64,000 bases of DNA, taken from positions 310,001-374,000 of the forward strand of contig NZ_LRRR01000001.1 in assembly GCF_001691415.1 (NCBI RefSeq), read 5' to 3'. Made by a program: the position numbers and the translations under genes. Source of the DNA: Pararhodobacter sp. CCB-MM2. GTDB taxonomy: Bacteria > Pseudomonadota > Alphaproteobacteria > Rhodobacterales > Rhodobacteraceae. Below are positions 55,374 through 62,858 of the stretch, in pieces. The stretch's first letter is position 1; every line of letters begins with the position of its first letter. The notes beneath the pieces are model-generated. The model searched no databases, had not been told where the DNA came from, and saw only the letters and a list, made by a program, of their open reading frames with translations.

Positions 55374-56263
55374 ACCCGCCTGACATCCTCTGCATCGGCT
55401 CGGTCCTGTGGGACATCATCGGCCGCCCCGAAGTCTTCCTCGCCGGGCGCGGCGACGTCGCGGGCCGCATTCGCCGCCTGCCCGGTGGCGTGGCCATGAA
55501 CATCGCCATGACGCTGGCCCGCTTCGGCCTGAAGCCCGCCGTCCTGACCGCCATCGGCGAGGATGGCGAGGGCACGGAGCTGCTCGCCGCCGCCGAGAAG
55601 CTGGGCGTGAGCACCGCCTATGCCTTTCGCTCGGCCCGACCGACCGATTGCTACATGGCGATCGAGGATGAGACCGGCCTCGTCGCCGCCATCGCCGACG
55701 CCCATTCGCTGGAGGAAGCGGGCGACGCCATCCTCGCCGCGCTGTCGGATGGCCGCCTGGGCACGCCCGAGGCGCCTTGGGCCGGTCCCATCGCCCTCGA
55801 CGGCAACCTGACGGCCGAGCTGTTGACCCAGATCGCCGCCTCGCCGCTGTTCGCGCGTGCCGATCTGCGCATCGCCCCTGCCAGCCCCGGCAAGGCCGAA
55901 CGCCTGATCCCGGTGATGCGTCATCCGCGCGCCACGCTCTATGTCAACCGGCAGGAAGCCGGGCTGATCACCGGCACCAACCCTGCCACCGCCGCCGAAG
56001 CTGCCGCGGCCCTTGTTGCCGCCGGCGCCGCGCGCGCGCTGGTCACCGATGGTGCGCATCCCGCCGCCGATGCCACCGCCGGCCAGCCGGTCCTCACCCG
56101 CGCCGCGCGTCCCGTTCAGGCTCGCCGGATCACCGGGGCCGGGGACACGTTCATGGCCGCCCATCTTTTCGCCGAAACCCGTGGTGCGGGCCCTGTCGAA
56201 GCGCTGGAACGCGCACAGGAAGCCGCCGCCGCCTATGTCGCCTTCGAGGATTTCCAACCGTGA
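55370..56263 (+). CDS. psuK: PfkB-family kinase, probable pseudouridine kinase
   Basis: 297 residues. ILCIGSVLWDIIGRP opens the fold, RRLPGGVAMNIAMTLARFG is PfkB signature 1 and ITGAGDTFMAAHLFAE (near 254) signature 2 with the catalytic Asp. Assignment as pseudouridine kinase rests on overlap with psuG (GTGA, 56260-56263). It phosphorylates pseudouridine to pseudouridine 5'-phosphate. Confidence 0.9.
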   Translation: MNPPDILCIGSVLWDIIGRPEVFLAGRGDVAGRIRRLPGGVAMNIAMTLARFGLKPAVLTAIGEDGEGTELLAAAEKLGVSTAYAFRSARPTDCYMAIEDETGLVAAIADAHSLEEAGDAILAALSDGRLGTPEAPWAGPIALDGNLTAELLTQIAASPLFARADLRIAPASPGKAERLIPVMRHPRATLYVNRQEAGLITGTNPATAAEAAAALVAAGAARALVTDGAHPAADATAGQPVLTRAARPVQARRITGAGDTFMAAHLFAETRGAGPVEALERAQEAAAAYVAFEDFQP

Positions 56264-57165
56264 CGCTCCCCCTGACCTATTCGCCCGAAGTTGCCGCCGC
56301 CCGCGACGAGGGCCGCCCGCTGGTGGCCTTGGAATCGACGATCATCACCCATGGCATGCCCTTCCCGCAGAACGTGGAGACCGCCCGCAAGGTCGAAGCT
56401 ACCGTGCGGGAAGCCGGCGCGGTCCCCGCGACCATCGCCATTCTTGACGGCGTCATCCATGTCGGTCTGACCGATGAGGAATTGGACCGTCTGGGTCAGG
56501 CCAAGGGCGTGATGAAGCTGTCGCGCGCCGATCTGGCCGTGTGTCTCGCCGCGGGCAAGACCGGCGCTACCACCGTCGCCGCCACGATGATCTGCGCGCA
56601 TCTCGCCGGGATCTCGGTCTTCGCGACGGGGGGCATCGGGGGTGTCCATCGCGGCGCCGAGGACAGCTTCGACATCTCGGCTGACCTTCTGGAGCTGGCG
56701 CAGACCCCGGTGACCGTGGTCGCGGCCGGCGCAAAGGCGATCCTCGATCTGCCGAAGACGCTGGAAGTGCTGGAAACCCAAGGGGTTCCGGTCATCGCTG
56801 TGGGTCAGGACGATCTGCCCGCCTTCTGGTCGCGCGCCTCGGGCCTCGCGGCACCGCTGCGCATGGACGACGCGGCGCAGATCGCCTCGGCACACAAGCT
56901 GCGCGGCGCGCTGGGCCTCAAGGGCGGACAGCTCGTCGCCAACCCGATCCCGGCCGAGCATGAAATCCCCCGTGCCGAGATGCTGCCCTATATCGACCGC
57001 GCCCTGGCCGAGGCCGAGGCGCAGCGCATCAGCGCAAAGGCCGTGACCCCGTTCCTGCTGCAGCGCATCTTCGAGCTGAGCGAAGGCAAATCGCTGGTCG
57101 CCAATATCGAGCTGGTGCTGAACAACGCCCGGTTGGCCTCGGCCATCGCCAAGGAATTGGTCTGA
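56260..57165 (+). CDS. psuG: Pseudouridine-5'-phosphate glycosidase
   Basis: 301 residues. LVALESTIITHGMPFPQN, KTGATTVAATMICAHLAGI and TGGIGGVHRGAE (about 122-133) are the family hallmarks. It splits pseudouridine 5'-phosphate to uracil and ribose 5-phosphate. The start is GTG at 56260, overlapping the psuK stop. This ends the run of overlapping genes that begins with the glycosyltransferases. Confidence 0.96.
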   Translation: MTLPLTYSPEVAAARDEGRPLVALESTIITHGMPFPQNVETARKVEATVREAGAVPATIAILDGVIHVGLTDEELDRLGQAKGVMKLSRADLAVCLAAGKTGATTVAATMICAHLAGISVFATGGIGGVHRGAEDSFDISADLLELAQTPVTVVAAGAKAILDLPKTLEVLETQGVPVIAVGQDDLPAFWSRASGLAAPLRMDDAAQIASAHKLRGALGLKGGQLVANPIPAEHEIPRAEMLPYIDRALAEAEAQRISAKAVTPFLLQRIFELSEGKSLVANIELVLNNARLASAIAKELV

Positions 57166-57285
57166 CATTGGGTCGCGATCCCGCCGATGAATGTCAGGCA
57201 TTTTTCGGCGGATCGTGAGGGCTTGCGAGGGCAATGGGCCGCGCCTATCTAAGGGCGGATCGGCCCTTGAGGACCCTCGCACGCC

Positions 57286-57957
57286 ATGACGACCCCTCCT
57301 CGCCCGCCGCGCCGCGGGCTTTTCGCCGGGCTGCGCGCCTCGTTTCTGACCGGCCTTGTGGTCGTCGCGCCGGCGGTGCTGACGATCTGGCTGATCCGCG
57401 CCTTCGTGGAATTCGTCGACAGCCGCGTCGTCCCGCTGATCCCGGTGCGCTGGCTGCCCGAGCCGCTGCCCACCCTGAACATCCCCGGCGTCGGCGTGGT
57501 CATCGCGCTGCTGTTCGTGCTGATCGTCGGCTGGCTGGCCAAGGGCTTCATCGGGCGCTCGCTGATCAACTGGGCCGAGGATCTGGTCGCGCGGATGCCG
57601 GTCGTCCGCTCGATCTACAACGCGATCAAGCAGCTGGCCGAAACCGTCTTCGCCCAGAGCAGCACCTCGTTCAAACGCGCCTGCATCGTCGAATACCCGC
57701 GCCCGGGCCTCTGGGCGGTCGCCTTCGTTTCGACCGAGACCAAGGGCGAAGTGGCGCGCAAGCTGGACGGTGAGAAGCTGATCTCGGTCTTCCTGCCGAC
57801 CACGCCGAACCCGACCTCGGGCTTCCTGCTGTTCGTGCCGGAAAAGGACGTCACCTACCTCGACATGTCGATCGAGGATGCGGCCAAGCTGATCATCTCG
57901 GCCGGCCTTGTGACGCCGGACAGCGTGGGCGCCAACGGTCGCAAGACCCGCAGCTGA
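57286..57957 (+). CDS. DUF502 family membrane protein
   Basis: 223 residues. Two membrane segments (about 19-40, FLTGLVVVAPAVLTIWLIRA, and about 66-86, VGVVIALLFVLIVGWLAKGF) are followed by a soluble domain with MPVVRSIYNAIKQ and FLPTTPNPTSGFLLFVP, characteristic of the DUF502 family (PF04367, LCV-like). Function unknown. It is monocistronic, 3 bases before the convergent patatin gene stop. Confidence 0.9.
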   Translation: MTTPPRPPRRGLFAGLRASFLTGLVVVAPAVLTIWLIRAFVEFVDSRVVPLIPVRWLPEPLPTLNIPGVGVVIALLFVLIVGWLAKGFIGRSLINWAEDLVARMPVVRSIYNAIKQLAETVFAQSSTSFKRACIVEYPRPGLWAVAFVSTETKGEVARKLDGEKLISVFLPTTPNPTSGFLLFVPEKDVTYLDMSIEDAAKLIISAGLVTPDSVGANGRKTRS

Positions 57958-57960
57958 CTC

Positions 57961-59007
57961 TCAGCCGAACATCTTCTGCAGATCGACCGTCGCCCTCTCG
58001 TTCAGGTCGTCGGCATGGTATTTCAGGAAGCGACCGGCGGCTTTGCGACCTGCGACGAACAGGTCTTCCAGAAGGTCCGGCGTCGGCATCACCTTGGTGC
58101 GCGCGGACAGCGTTCGCATCAGCTTGTCGTCGGAGATGAAATGGACCAGCACGTCCTTCATCGCCCCCTCGGTGATCGATCCCTCGGCAATCAGCCGCTT
58201 CACGAAGGCGATGGCCCGCAAGTCGCGCAACAGCGCGGCGTTGAAGCTTATCTCGTTGATCCGGTTCAGGATTTCCTGCGAACTTTCCGGCACCTGCGGC
58301 CGGTTCAACGGGTTCAGTGAGACGATCACCACGTCATCCGGCAGGCCCTGATCATAGAGCGGGAACAGCGCCGGGTTGGCCGAATAGCCGCCGTCCCAAT
58401 AGCTTTGGCCGTCGATCTCCACCGCCTTGAAGAAGGTCGGCAGACAGGCCGAGGCAAGGATCGCCTGATGTGTGACCTCGGCGCCACCGAACACCCGGAC
58501 CTTGCCGGAATGGACATTGGTCGCGGCGACGAACAGCTGCGGGCCCTTGTCGGCCTGCACATGCTCCAGCTCCAGCGCGCGCACAGCGGGCTCCAGCGGG
58601 TTCTGCCAGAGCGGGCCCCAATCGTAGGGGCTGAACACCTGCGAGGCGAGGTCGAAGGGCGAGATCGGCAGGAAGGCCTCGGTCATTCGGGCGGCGACGT
58701 TGGCCGGGTAGAAGAAGGCGGTCATCCAGTCGAGCGGCGCACCGGCGCGGGCCAAAGGCAGATCATCGATGCCCCCACGCCCCACACGGGCCCACAGGGC
58801 GTTGAGCGTCTCGCGTGCGCCCTCGCGCCCGCCTTTGCAGTAGCCGGCCTTGTAGGCCGCGCCATTGAGCGCTCCGGCCGAAGTGCCGCTGATCGCGGCG
58901 ATCTCCAGCCAGTCTTCGTCCAGAAGTCGGTCCAGCACGCCCCAGGTGAAGGCGCCATGCGCGCCCCCGCCCTGCAGCGCGAGGTTGATCCGGCGGGTCG
59001 GTTTCAT
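57961..59007 (-). CDS. Patatin-like phospholipase
   Basis: 348 residues. The oxyanion loop GGGAHGAF (13-20), the nucleophile elbow SGTSAG (near 40-45) and the dyad Asp in YWDGGYSANPA (near 203) are intact. It is predicted to be cytoplasmic with acyl-hydrolase activity on phospholipids or possibly on PHB-associated lipids, since it lies directly downstream of bdhA on the same strand. No signal peptide or type V secretion domain. Confidence 0.88.
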   Translation of the reverse strand: MKPTRRINLALQGGGAHGAFTWGVLDRLLDEDWLEIAAISGTSAGALNGAAYKAGYCKGGREGARETLNALWARVGRGGIDDLPLARAGAPLDWMTAFFYPANVAARMTEAFLPISPFDLASQVFSPYDWGPLWQNPLEPAVRALELEHVQADKGPQLFVAATNVHSGKVRVFGGAEVTHQAILASACLPTFFKAVEIDGQSYWDGGYSANPALFPLYDQGLPDDVVIVSLNPLNRPQVPESSQEILNRINEISFNAALLRDLRAIAFVKRLIAEGSITEGAMKDVLVHFISDDKLMRTLSARTKVMPTPDLLEDLFVAGRKAAGRFLKYHADDLNERATVDLQKMFG

Positions 59008-59028
59008 CGCCCTGCCCCTTGCTCAGGT

Positions 59029-59064
59029 AAAACGGGGGGCGCGGCGATGCCGTCGCGCCCCGCT
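59029..59064 (-). terminator. Terminator after bdhA
   Basis: On the minus strand GGGGCGCG and CGCGCCCC with a short loop, followed by CCGTTTT; five bases beyond the bdhA stop and just before the patatin gene, which therefore probably has its own promoter or read-through. Confidence 0.6.
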
Positions 59065-59068
59065 TGCG

Positions 59069-59851
59069 TCACAGGGCGGTCCAGCCTCCGTCGACGCTGA
59101 TCGTGGTGCCGGTGATCTGCTTGGCCGCATTCGAGCACAGGAACACCGCCGTGCCGCCGATTTCCTCGGTGGTGGCGAATTCCTTCGACGGCTGACGCTC
59201 CAGCATGACCTCCTTGATCACGGTCTCGCGGTCCATGTTATGCGTCTTCATCTGGTCGGGGATCTGCGCCTCGACGAGCGGGGTCAGCACATAGCCCGGG
59301 CAGATGGCGTTGGCGGTAACGCCTTTGCCGGCGGCCTCCAGCGCGGTGACCTTGGTCAGACCCACGACGCCGTGTTTCGCGGCCACATAGGCCGATTTGA
59401 ACGGCGAGGCGGTCAGACCATGCGCCGAGGCGATGTTGACCACCCGGCCCCAGCCCTTGGCATACATGCCCGGCAGCGCGGCGGCGGTGGTGTGGAAGGC
59501 CGACGAGAGGTTGATCGCAAGGATCGCGTTCCACTTTTCGATCGGGAAATCCTCGATCTTGGCGACGTGCTGGATGCCCGCGTTGTTCACGAGGATGTCG
59601 CAGCCCCCGGCCTTTTCGATCAATGCGCGACATTCGTCCGGTTTCGACATATCGGCCTTGATGTAGGTGACCGAAACGCCGTATTGGGCTGCAAGATCCG
59701 CAGCCTGTTTGTGGTCGTCTTCCGTATCGGTGAAAGAGTTCAGCACCACGTCGGCCCCGGCGGCGGCAAGCGCCTCGGCGACCCCGTGGCCGATGCCCGA
59801 GGTCGATCCGGTCACGATGGCCCGGCGTCCGCTCAGTGTTTTCTCGGTCAT
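59069..59851 (-). CDS. bdhA: 3-hydroxybutyrate dehydrogenase
   Basis: 260-residue short-chain dehydrogenase. The NAD loop TGSTSGIG is at residues 14-21, NNAGIQH near 90, and the catalytic Ser and YVAAK near 141-158. PGYVLTPLVEAQIPDQ and VDGGWTAL at the C-terminus are typical of D-3-hydroxybutyrate dehydrogenases, which act in polyhydroxybutyrate breakdown. GGAGGG lies 5 bases before the ATG. A small-RNA candidate with its own terminator is encoded just upstream on the same strand. Confidence 0.93.
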   Translation of the reverse strand: MTEKTLSGRRAIVTGSTSGIGHGVAEALAAAGADVVLNSFTDTEDDHKQAADLAAQYGVSVTYIKADMSKPDECRALIEKAGGCDILVNNAGIQHVAKIEDFPIEKWNAILAINLSSAFHTTAAALPGMYAKGWGRVVNIASAHGLTASPFKSAYVAAKHGVVGLTKVTALEAAGKGVTANAICPGYVLTPLVEAQIPDQMKTHNMDRETVIKEVMLERQPSKEFATTEEIGGTAVFLCSNAAKQITGTTISVDGGWTAL

Positions 59852-59927
59852 GGTACCCTCCTGGTAATCCGGCAGCGGTTGATGCTGCACCTGCAACATA
59901 AGATGGCGGCGCGGGATTGCCAGAAGC

Positions 59928-60003
59928 AAAAAAAAACGCCCGCGCGAGGCGGGCGTCAGTCGTTGAGGCAGGTTTCATACAGGCAAGAAACCTATCGAGC
60001 AGT
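59928..60003 (-). ncRNA. Candidate small RNA, about 75 nt
   Basis: On the minus strand an orphan intrinsic terminator (CGCCCGC, CTCGC loop, GCGGGCG and nine T; plus 59928-59955) lies upstream of bdhA with no coding gene before it. It is preceded by a second perfect hairpin, AGGTTTC and GAAACCT (plus arms 59987-59993 and 59970-59976), and by a promoter about 7 bases further on. The two-hairpin layout with a U-rich 3' end is typical of Hfq-bound small RNAs. No known sRNA family is recognised. Confidence 0.6.
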
Positions 60004-60009
60004 AAGGTA

Positions 60010-60038
60010 CTTATAGCGCGTTGTTCAGACCGGGCCAA
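60010..60038 (-). promoter_or_regulatory. Promoter of the candidate small RNA
   Basis: Minus-strand TTGGCC (plus 60033-60038), a 17-base spacer and TATAAG (plus 60010-60015). The start would fall near 60003. Confidence 0.5.
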
Positions 60039-60113
60039 GCTTAAAGTTTACAGCGCCCTAGCCGAGCGGGTACCCCGTTAGGACAGTGCGACGCAAAAGG
60101 GATTGTCTCCAAC

Positions 60114-61949
60114 ATGGCCATCAAAAATCGCCCATTCCCCTTGATTCCGGTGATTGCAGCCCTGCTGGCAACAGTCGCCTTGCCCTATGCCGCAGTGGCA
60201 CAGGACGGCCCGCAGCACGGCATCGCTATGTATGGAGAGCCTGCGCTGCCACAAGATTTCGTGGCTCTGCCCTATGCCAATCCAGAGGCGCCGCACGGTG
60301 GGCGATTCGTTTTCGCCGAGGTCGGCAGCTTCGACAGCCTGAACCCGTTCATCCTGCGCGGCTCGGCGCCCTGGGGCGTCAACCTGCTGACGGTTCAGAG
60401 TCTTCTGGGCCGTTCCTATGACGAGCCCTTCACCCTCTATGCCGTTCTGGCCGAGTCCGTGGAGACTGATTCGGCCCGATCCTACGTCGAATTCACCCTG
60501 CGCGAGGGGGCCCGTTTCTCGGACGGCAGCCCGGTCACGCTCGAGGATGTGATCTGGTCCTTCGAGACCATGGGCACCGAAGGCCACCCCCGCTACCAGA
60601 CCGCTTGGACAAAGATTGAGTCGATGGAGCGGGTTGGAGAGCGAAGCTTGCGCTTCACCTTCACGGAACCGGACCGCGAGCTTCCGTTGATCCTGGGCCT
60701 GCGTCCGATCGTGCAGCGGGCTCAATTCGACGTGAGCCAAGGTGGGCGGAGTTTCGCCGACAGCTCGCTGACGCCGGTCATCGCCTCGGGCCCCTACGCG
60801 GTCTCGGCGGTCGACCCGGGTCGCTCGGTCACCTTCCGGCGAATCCCCGACTGGTGGGGCGACGCGCTGCCGTTCTTCGCCGGCCAGTACAACGCCGACG
60901 AAATCCGCTATGAATATTACAGCGACATGTCCGTGGCCTTCGAGGCCTTCAAGGCCGGGCTGATTTCCGTCTGGCGCGAAGGGAACGCGGCGCGTTGGGC
61001 CGACAGCTATGACTTCCCGGCCATTCAGGACGGCCGCGCCCGGCAGGTGGAGGTGCCGCATCAGCGCCCCTCGGGCATGTCGGGCCTCTGGATCAACACC
61101 CGTCGCCCGCAATTCGCGGATTGGCGCGTTCGGGAAGCGCTTCTGCTCGCCTTTGACTTCGAGCGCATCAACACGCTGGTCACCGGCGGGGCCGAGCCGC
61201 GGATCGCCTCGTATTTCGGGAACTCGGTGCTGGGCATGCGCCCCGGCCCGGCCGAAGGGCGCGTGGCCGAGCTGCTGGCGCCCTTCGCGGACGAGCTGCC
61301 CCCCGGTGCCATCGACGGCTACGCCCTGCCCGAGAATGACGGCCGCAACGCCCGTCGCAACCGCCGTGCCGCGATGCGCCTGCTGGCCGAGGCCGGGTGG
61401 GAGCCGGATGATTCCGGCGTCCTGCGCAACGGCGCCGGCGAGGCCTTTACCTTCGAGATCTTGCTGCTTCAGGGCCAGGCCGAGATCCTCGCCACCGCGC
61501 AGGCCTATGTCGAGGACCTGCAGGGCCTCGGGATCACCGCGCGGGTCAACCTCATCGACTCGGCGCAATATGTGCAGCGCACGAACCAGTACGACTTCGA
61601 CATGACCTATGCGCTGCGGCTGATGTCGCTGTCGCCGGGCAACGAGCAATACCTCTATTGGGGCGCCGAGGGCGTGGACAATCCGGGCACGCGCAACTTC
61701 GCGGGGGTGCAGGACCCGGCGGTGGAGGCGATGATCGGTGCCATGCTGTCGGCCGAAAGCGACGAGGATTTCACCGCCGCCGTTCGCGCGCTGGACCGGG
61801 TGCTGATGGCCGGACGCTATGCGATCCCGTTCTGGTTCTCTCCGACCAGCCGCATGGCGCTTCAGTCGAACTTGCACTTTCCTGATGTTTTGCCAATATA
61901 TGGCGACTGGACCGGCTTCCTGCCCGAAACATGGTGGTATCAGGAATGA
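60114..61949 (+). CDS. Extracellular solute-binding protein family 5, YejA-like
   Basis: 611 residues. A signal peptide (about 1-29, ending AAVAQ) precedes a family 5 binding protein fold: HGIAMYGEPALPQDFVALPY, APHGGRFVFAEVG and DSLNPFI are the YejA-type opening, and FSDGSPVTLEDVIWSFE a conserved family segment. Relatives bind oligopeptides for an ABC importer. No permease or ATPase gene follows; the next gene is an entericidin-like lipoprotein overlapping by four bases. No clear Shine-Dalgarno precedes the ATG. Confidence 0.9.
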   Translation: MAIKNRPFPLIPVIAALLATVALPYAAVAQDGPQHGIAMYGEPALPQDFVALPYANPEAPHGGRFVFAEVGSFDSLNPFILRGSAPWGVNLLTVQSLLGRSYDEPFTLYAVLAESVETDSARSYVEFTLREGARFSDGSPVTLEDVIWSFETMGTEGHPRYQTAWTKIESMERVGERSLRFTFTEPDRELPLILGLRPIVQRAQFDVSQGGRSFADSSLTPVIASGPYAVSAVDPGRSVTFRRIPDWWGDALPFFAGQYNADEIRYEYYSDMSVAFEAFKAGLISVWREGNAARWADSYDFPAIQDGRARQVEVPHQRPSGMSGLWINTRRPQFADWRVREALLLAFDFERINTLVTGGAEPRIASYFGNSVLGMRPGPAEGRVAELLAPFADELPPGAIDGYALPENDGRNARRNRRAAMRLLAEAGWEPDDSGVLRNGAGEAFTFEILLLQGQAEILATAQAYVEDLQGLGITARVNLIDSAQYVQRTNQYDFDMTYALRLMSLSPGNEQYLYWGAEGVDNPGTRNFAGVQDPAVEAMIGAMLSAESDEDFTAAVRALDRVLMAGRYAIPFWFSPTSRMALQSNLHFPDVLPIYGDWTGFLPETWWYQE

Positions 61950-62068
61950 GACTTGCCCTTTGCCTTGCCCTTGCGCTGACCACGTTGTCGGCGTGCAATA
62001 CCGTGGCGGGGGTCGGCGAGGATATCACCGGGGGCGCAGGCATCGTGCGGGGCTGGTTCGGCTATTAA
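61946..62068 (+). CDS. Entericidin-like small lipoprotein
   Basis: 40 residues, too short for most ORF cut-offs. The lipoprotein signal runs from MRLALCLALALTTLSAC with lipidated Cys17, and the mature part starts CNTVAGVGEDITGGAG, the entericidin A/B pattern (CNTxxGxGxDI). Entericidins are small membrane lipoproteins linked to toxin/antidote-like behaviour in E. coli; here only one is present. Its ATG overlaps the TGA of the solute-binding protein gene (61946-61949), so it is translationally coupled. Confidence 0.85.
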   Translation: MRLALCLALALTTLSACNTVAGVGEDITGGAGIVRGWFGY

Positions 62069-62113
62069 GCCACCCTGCCCCGTCGATTTTCCCTACGTAT
62101 TCAGAAGGCTGGC

Positions 62114-62737
62114 TCAGGCCAGCGAGGTCACCCAAAGGATCGTCGCGTCCTCGGGCGAGAGGCTGACGACGTTGTGCCCCATCGAGGCGTCATAATAGGC
62201 GCTGTCACCGCGCTTCATGTCGATGGGCGCGTAGAATTCGGTGAACAGGCGGATCTGCCCGGTCAGGACGAAGAGGAATTCCTCGCCGTCGTGACGGACC
62301 CACCCGTTGAAATCCTCGAACTTGCGCGCGTGGATCGTCGCCCGGTACGGCAGCATAGACTTGCGCGTCAGGGCGCCGGCCAGCAGCTCGTGCTCATAGG
62401 TCGTCGTGACATGGGCCTCGCCCTGCCCGGCCATCGTCGTGGCCATCCGCCCGCCGGGCGAGCCATGGCGCGGCGGCGTGAACAGCTGCGGGACCGAGAT
62501 CCCCAGCCCCTCGGCCAGCTTCTTCAGCCCATCATAGGTAGGCGACATCTGCCCGTTCTCGATCTTCGACAGGGTCGAGCGCGCCAGACCCGCCGCCTGC
62601 GCCGCCTGTTCCAGCGTCCAGCCGCGCTCCTTGCGCAGGGTGCGGACGCGGTCGGCCAGATCAATGGGCGCGGCAAGCGCCTCTTCACCATCGGCGCGGG
62701 CGATGCGGATGATCGAGGGGTTGGACAGGTCGCTCAT
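62114..62737 (-). CDS. XRE-family regulator with cupin domain
   Basis: 207 residues. The helix-turn-helix is at about 27-82 (TLRKERGWTLEQAAQAAGLA, then STLSKIENGQMSPTYDGL). The C-terminal cupin (about 130-205) contains GWVRHDGEEFLFVLTGQIRL and GDSAYYDASMGH, with His and Glu that may bind a metal or a small ligand. Proteins of this type control amino-acid, polyamine or acyl-CoA metabolism. It is divergent from the acyl-CoA ligase gene, 121 bases apart, a likely target. Confidence 0.88.
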   Translation of the reverse strand: MSDLSNPSIIRIARADGEEALAAPIDLADRVRTLRKERGWTLEQAAQAAGLARSTLSKIENGQMSPTYDGLKKLAEGLGISVPQLFTPPRHGSPGGRMATTMAGQGEAHVTTTYEHELLAGALTRKSMLPYRATIHARKFEDFNGWVRHDGEEFLFVLTGQIRLFTEFYAPIDMKRGDSAYYDASMGHNVVSLSPEDATILWVTSLA

Positions 62738-62858
62738 CGGCTCTTCAACTTGGCTACGGGTATGGCGTTTTGCGCTACATTCGCGCAATTGTCGAGGCCA
62801 CGCTATGGTGGTGCGATCCGCCCTTGCCCTTCCCTCAGCCCCGGATTAGCTGGAAATC

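Noticed and set aside
60078-61877. 599-codon minus-strand frame opposite the solute-binding protein
   Set aside because: Composition typical of GC-rich antisense frames (many Arg, His, Gln, Gly), while the plus-strand product is a clear family 5 binding protein with a signal peptide.
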